Positions 59,880 through 64,000 of a stretch of 64,000 bases of DNA are shown here, piece after piece (position 1 is the stretch's first letter; each line of letters opens with the position of its first letter). Under the pieces are notes generated by a model that worked only from the letters and a program-made list of their open reading frames with translations, did no database searches and was not told the DNA's origin. The stretch comes from Plectrocnemia conspersa. Taxonomy: Eukaryota; Arthropoda; Insecta; Trichoptera; Polycentropodidae. The stretch spans positions 1 through 64,000 of the forward strand of contig VTFK01000479.1 in the NCBI GenBank assembly GCA_009617715.1, given 5' to 3'. Made by a program: the position numbers and the translations under genes.

Positions 59880-60460
59880 TTTTTGAATCAATCGACGTCC
59901 TTTTTTTTCTGAATACACGTGTTTTTTTCTATTTTTATATCAGTGCGCATATTTTCCGTAAGGAGCAACAAAAGGGTTCGGTTATTGGAAAAGGCCGGGC
60001 AACTTTTTTTTGTGTGTTTGAGATAACATCTTTTCATTAGAAGTTTTTCCAGCGAACAGGCGGCGTTATGGAGGAAGTTTGTTATTGGCCAAAACCGATG
60101 GGTAAACAAATATCCATTATTGTTGTTTACGAATGCCATGCGAAAACCAAACTGTGTGTGTTGACTTTGCTCCTTATGAAATTCAATCGGACGACGCTAC
60201 TCGCAGGCAGATATCGTTTTATTTTCCATTGTTTACCTTCTCGCCATCAGTTGCCGGCAAAAAAATTGCCGGCAAATCCCGGCGTTTTATAAGAATTGTC
60301 AACGGGTTTCTGGCAAACAGTCGTTTTTTCCACGAGCCAACAAGACCCTCATAACCGCGCCAGGAGCTGGCAATATCGATATTGGAATCAATATTTGTCT
60401 TTGGGATTTACATATCAATAAATATTACGCCGGTTTATGACGTCTGAAAATTTAGGACTG
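59880..60460. promoter_or_regulatory. GC-richer island with twin palindromic sites
   Basis: TTGCCGGCAA, itself a perfect palindrome, occurs at 60,251-60,260 and again at 60,266-60,275, centres 15 bp apart. A third related half, CCCGGCG, follows. Several overlapping frames of 73-83 codons cross the island on both strands, but none has a recognised domain. Paired palindromes suggest cooperative binding of a dimeric regulator, which is an inference. Confidence 0.35.
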
Positions 60461-61679
60461 TGTATACAGGATGATTTACATATTTTGAAAAAAACATTAA
60501 AAAAACAATGGTTAAAATTTATAATATAGCCATCATAAATTGACAGTTTAATTTAACATGTTTTTTAACCTATGAATCGCGACGCAAATATGACAATTGG
60601 AGTGAGTGAAAATTTATTTTTAACAATAATAAGAAATACTAACCTGACGCATAACCTTTTCTCACTTAATAAAATAAGCTCCTAAAAGCATCACTTGAGA
60701 TAATTAGGTTCGCGATAGCGTCACGCGGTTTAAATGATTAAAAAAAATATTACGAAAACTTTTTATTTTGTAAAATAACAAGAAACACGTCTTACTTGAA
60801 CTTTAGGGTTCAGATAAAATGTTGGTAAAACCATTTGATGTTTTAAAACAAAGTTAAAAGGGATAATAATGTATTTATATTATGTAGTTTTATTATTAAT
60901 TAATAATATATTTATTTGCATTGATCTTACAAATCAATTGAACTAATTTTAAATAAATATATGTATACTCGTCGACTAGTACTTTATCCAAATGTACTAT
61001 AATTCCAATTGGATAAACTGTGCTAGTTCTAAACCTAATTGACCGACGGTACAGGCTCAGGTAAATTAATTGCTACGGCCAAGCCTGTTCCAGTGTGGAT
61101 TTAATTATCGGTTAGCATTTATCTTGCGCTAATTCATACAGTAGTGTTTTCTTTTAATTCCGAAAGTAAATTCGCTCCAAATTGATTTTGCTAAGTGGCC
61201 CACGGGAACAGCTTTATTGACTCAACGGATATTATCCGTTATTTTTTTAATATATTATGCTTTGGGTTAATACCAAAATTCTGAAGTGCTTGTACTGTTA
61301 AACAAATATTTGAAAATACGTAATAAAAAGAGCACGAATAAAATAGTAAAAAAATACAATTTTATAATTCATAAAAAGGGGTTTAATATTTTATTCTTAA
61401 ATTAAAAATCTTATTTACAGAGTTATCCATTAGAAGCTGTAATTAATAATAAAGGTCAGAATAATAAGTGCTGGATCGACTGAAAATATACAGATCCAAA
61501 TTAAAGTAGTTAAAAGACGTGAATCAATTGGGGTTTCCAAATGATTATGCTATTATACTGATTCAATTGGTGGGAAAAGGTTTTTTGCATTTAGCGCATA
61601 TTTTATTCGCAGTATATGTAGTCATTTAACTGTGGATTAGTAACTTGTCTAATGATACAGTGCTCTTAGTTGCAAGTCC
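60461..61679. other. AT-rich DNA without recognisable genes
   Basis: A minor GC-richer patch lies at 61,030-61,230. No genes or element ends recognised. Confidence 0.5.
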
Positions 61680-61985
61680 ACATACCACAGTGTGTCCATT
61701 TGGCACATAAACGGCTACAATTTTTAGAGACCAGCGTCGAGAGGAAGCATCCATTATGACGCCAGCTTGGAGAGCTCAAACCCCCCAGAGACTGCGGAGG
61801 CCTAACGACGCAATTATTTCGTTATTATTTGCCACAACCGCAGGGCATCTATCCCTGGGAGTGGAAAATATCGTTAGGCCTCCGTGTAACCAAATAATGA
61901 GCCAGCGTTGCAAACTTTTGCATTACTATTTCACTCTCGGTACGCGCAAACCACGCGCTGGTATTAAAAATGTATAATGCTCGGA
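61680..61985. other. GC-richer island with 13-bp inverted repeat
   Basis: GGAGGCCTAACGA (61,796-61,808) pairs exactly with TCGTTAGGCCTCC (61,871-61,883) across 62 bases. The flanks pair only weakly. A 73-codon frame (61,756-61,977) crosses the island without a recognisable domain. It could be a structured non-coding RNA or a conserved regulatory element. Confidence 0.35.
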
Positions 61986-62269
61986 TTTGCATTAGCGAAT
62001 TGTGTATGGGCTTTGTGCTGTTTCAATATAAAAAAGTCAATTATACATTGTTGCCGGGGTTTTTTACATACAGGATTACAAATTAGTTAATCTGAAAAAG
62101 CACGTGCAGCTAGTATTACATCAGTAATTAATAGAATTTTAACGTCTTACTTTCATTACCTGTTCATGATCAAAAATTTCTGGGGATGAGGTGGATGTAA
62201 AATATGCTTAAAGTGCATGTACACAACTACTGTAATCTACGTTGGTGTTGCTAGCAAATTATATCCCAA

Positions 62270-62900
62270 CTCTCCTTAAATAATGGCGCTAGGATACAAG
62301 AACGGATAAGAACCAAATCTTCTCATATAAAAGTATGAATTTTTTCGATTAAAAATGAGTATTTGGTTACTTGGGATTTTAAATTAGAGATCTCGATTAA
62401 GTAATGCTGCAAGATAAAGTGTTATAGAGGGCATGAAAAAGTAAAACGCGTTCCCCATAAAAAGCCGCGAATTTTACAAAATATTACGCAGACGCCATTT
62501 ACGCGCAGAGAACCTTCACTTGCTATCAAAAGTGATTTTGAGATTTTTGGTGGAAGTTTTTCTGAATCGAACATTCCAAGAGAAATCGTATAAATATCCT
62601 TATGATAAATAGGATCAGGAAAATTACATATTATTTTTTTTCCGACACAAATGCATATGGTTGATGAAAGTTTAAATCACACTGTAGAGAGAAATAATCT
62701 GCTTCAGAACGAAAGCATCTAAATAATTTTAAATCGTCGGCATATAAAAGAAAACTAGAATTTATAACTGTAGTAGATATTGCATGAATAGATAACGAGA
62801 AGAGCAGAGGGTCTAGGTTGGACCTTTGACGAACCCCCAAAAGAGGGAAATATTATTTTGGAATTCGGCCGCTAAAGGTTATATATTATATATGGGATAA
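62270..62900 (-). pseudogene. LINE-A-related remnant (LINE-D)
   Basis: On the minus strand GVRQRSNLDPLLFSL (degenerate G-V-P-Q-G-S-N-L-G-P-L-L-F) and SSFLLYADDLKLFR (Y-A-D-D box, about 62,735-62,760) lie in one frame of 69 codons. After frameshifts come KITFDSK-like residues and finally FGSYPFLYPSAII near 62,285-62,330, which parallels YGYYPFLFPSAFI of LINE-A. The matching end block and YADDLK box place it in the same family or a close relative. Several hundred bases between RT and end are heavily rearranged. Confidence 0.78.
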
Positions 62901-63349
62901 CTACCGTAGTTTTAGTCATATCAAAACAAAAATATACCTTGTAAGAATCTCGACCAAGCTTGTTTGCCAATCGGATCTTGTGTCAAAATGGCGGCTATAA
63001 AAATACTGTTTTTTTTTGTTAAAAAATCATAAAAACAAAAGAAAACAAATAAAAATGCATAAGAATATAAATTAAGATATTTGAAAAAAAAATGTTTTTT
63101 TCATAAATGCGCGAGATATAACAAAAATTAATTTAAGTTTTAATCGATTCGGTGATTATTGCGCAAATAAAAATTGCGAGCACCATAATTGCGCACTAAA
63201 TTTGTAATTGTTTCTGTGTAATTTCATCATGTAACTAACCATGTATAATACTATTTTACTATTTAATATAAGCAATTGTATACTACATATTTTTAGTTTT
63301 CTGAGACACAATTGGGTCAAAATCCTAGCAATCTACAAAAACTTATATA

Positions 63350-63560
63350 CAGCCTTGGCCCTAATAATGGGACACTCCTTAAAATTCTGTGTAACTCCTT
63401 ACAAATGCATAGTCTGACGGACATATTTTAGCAGGTAGTTTTAATTGCAATTCTGTGCACTTTACAAAGGAATTTGAGTTAAAAAATATTGCAGGCTAAA
63501 TTGTCCAGTCTCGCTTAAGTGACCTTTATGTTCAGTTGTGTGCTTTCAAGATAAAAATAG
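63350..63560 (+). mobile_element. Tc1-like terminal fragment
   Basis: A TA (63,348-63,349) precedes CAGCCTTGGCCCTAATAATG, then GGACACTCC. This is close to the CAG(T/C)C(A/T)TGGCC...AATAATAGGACAC pattern at the ends of many Tc1-like elements. No complementary end is present before the window ends and no transposase motif was seen, so the element is truncated or runs beyond recognition. Confidence 0.55.
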
Positions 63561-64000
63561 TATTTTTAATATGATATTTTAGCAACAAAATATACTATTA
63601 ACAATAAAATAAACCAGCCATAAAAAAAGATTGGATACGAAAATATATATACTACACAACAACGTGAATACATTCATATTTAATTTTAATATTTTCTCAC
63701 GCTTTAAAAATATAAATGAAAAGATTTCAACAGTCAATGTATAAAGTAATAATGTTTATTTAAAAATAATAATATTTCATTACCATTAAAAAATAATATT
63801 TTTTTCAACTCGTTTGAACGAGCTCTTATGTGCGTTAGCTCCCAAGTCTGCTAACGTTATATAAAAAAAACCGTTAAACCTAATATTTTACAATTCGTAT
63901 CCGCGATAATTTCTGGCCGAAATACAGGGATAAACTCTTCGAGCTACCCATACGCGTGGATATGCCTATATTTATTGCTGGGGTTTCTTCAACCATAAGT
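63561..64000. other. AT-rich end of window with small GC-richer patch
   Basis: AT-rich to about 63,800. The last 200 bp are somewhat GC-richer, with TTCGAGCTACCCATACGCGTGG near 63,940. No gene recognised. Confidence 0.5.

Noticed and set aside
1..64000. CRISPR arrays, tRNA or rRNA genes, LTR retrotransposons, Helitrons
   Set aside because: No regularly spaced repeats, no foldable tRNA, no paired LTRs or pol motifs and no convincing Helitron ends were seen.

Overview
The window looks like an AT-rich (roughly 70 % or more by eye) insect nuclear genome segment. The reasons are short GC-richer islands in long A/T-rich sequence, insect-style mariner, Tc1, pogo-like and hAT elements, Jockey/CR1-type LINE remnants, a tRNA-derived SINE, and no long open reading frames. 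Hymenoptera is my best guess for the order, but this is an inference from base composition and repeat style only. I found no intact cellular protein gene, no tRNA or rRNA gene and no CRISPR array. The window is best read as intergenic sequence, or one or more very long introns, that has collected transposons.

Layout. 1-13,000 is mainly unique AT-rich DNA, with a hAT transposase fragment (about 4,860-5,117), a GC-richer segment with two CACGTG boxes and a perfect splice-donor string (5,220-5,560), a 41-bp hairpin (7,045-7,085), one pogo-like end (7,449) and a regulatory-looking island (10,020-10,300). At 13,030-14,140 a LINE remnant abuts a tRNA-derived SINE. At 17,660-18,784 there is a hAT deletion derivative with exact 8-bp target duplications. 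Near 23,100-25,000 a pogo-like MITE is followed by five short coding-like segments, all on the + strand and each ended by a stop, whose origin I do not recognise; this is the least explained part of the window.

30,000-43,600 is dense in mobile elements: a small LINE fragment, a 260-bp foldback element, a second copy of the 17.6-kb hAT element in opposite orientation inserted inside a Tc1-like transposase gene (38,105-39,640), a complete but decayed mariner with both terminal repeats (40,755-41,838) and a LINE (41,850-43,575). At 45,245-47,105 lies a very AT-rich LINE with an almost intact reverse transcriptase. At 50,928-51,251 there is a hAT MITE built of GGAGTC repeats, also with an exact 8-bp target duplication. 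57,360-58,800 holds two more SINE copies and a decayed Jockey-type LINE. 62,270-62,900 is a second copy related to the 42-kb LINE, and 63,350 starts a Tc1-like end.

The elements relate to one another. The SINE and the LINE at 42 kb seem to share their 3' ends, which suggests that LINE family moved the SINE. The two hAT copies are near-identical inverted repeats 20 kb apart. GC-richer islands with palindromic sites (52.6, 60.2 and 61.8 kb, among others) lie between the transposons and are candidates for conserved regulatory DNA or non-coding RNA. All calls are from reading the sequence; no database search was possible.
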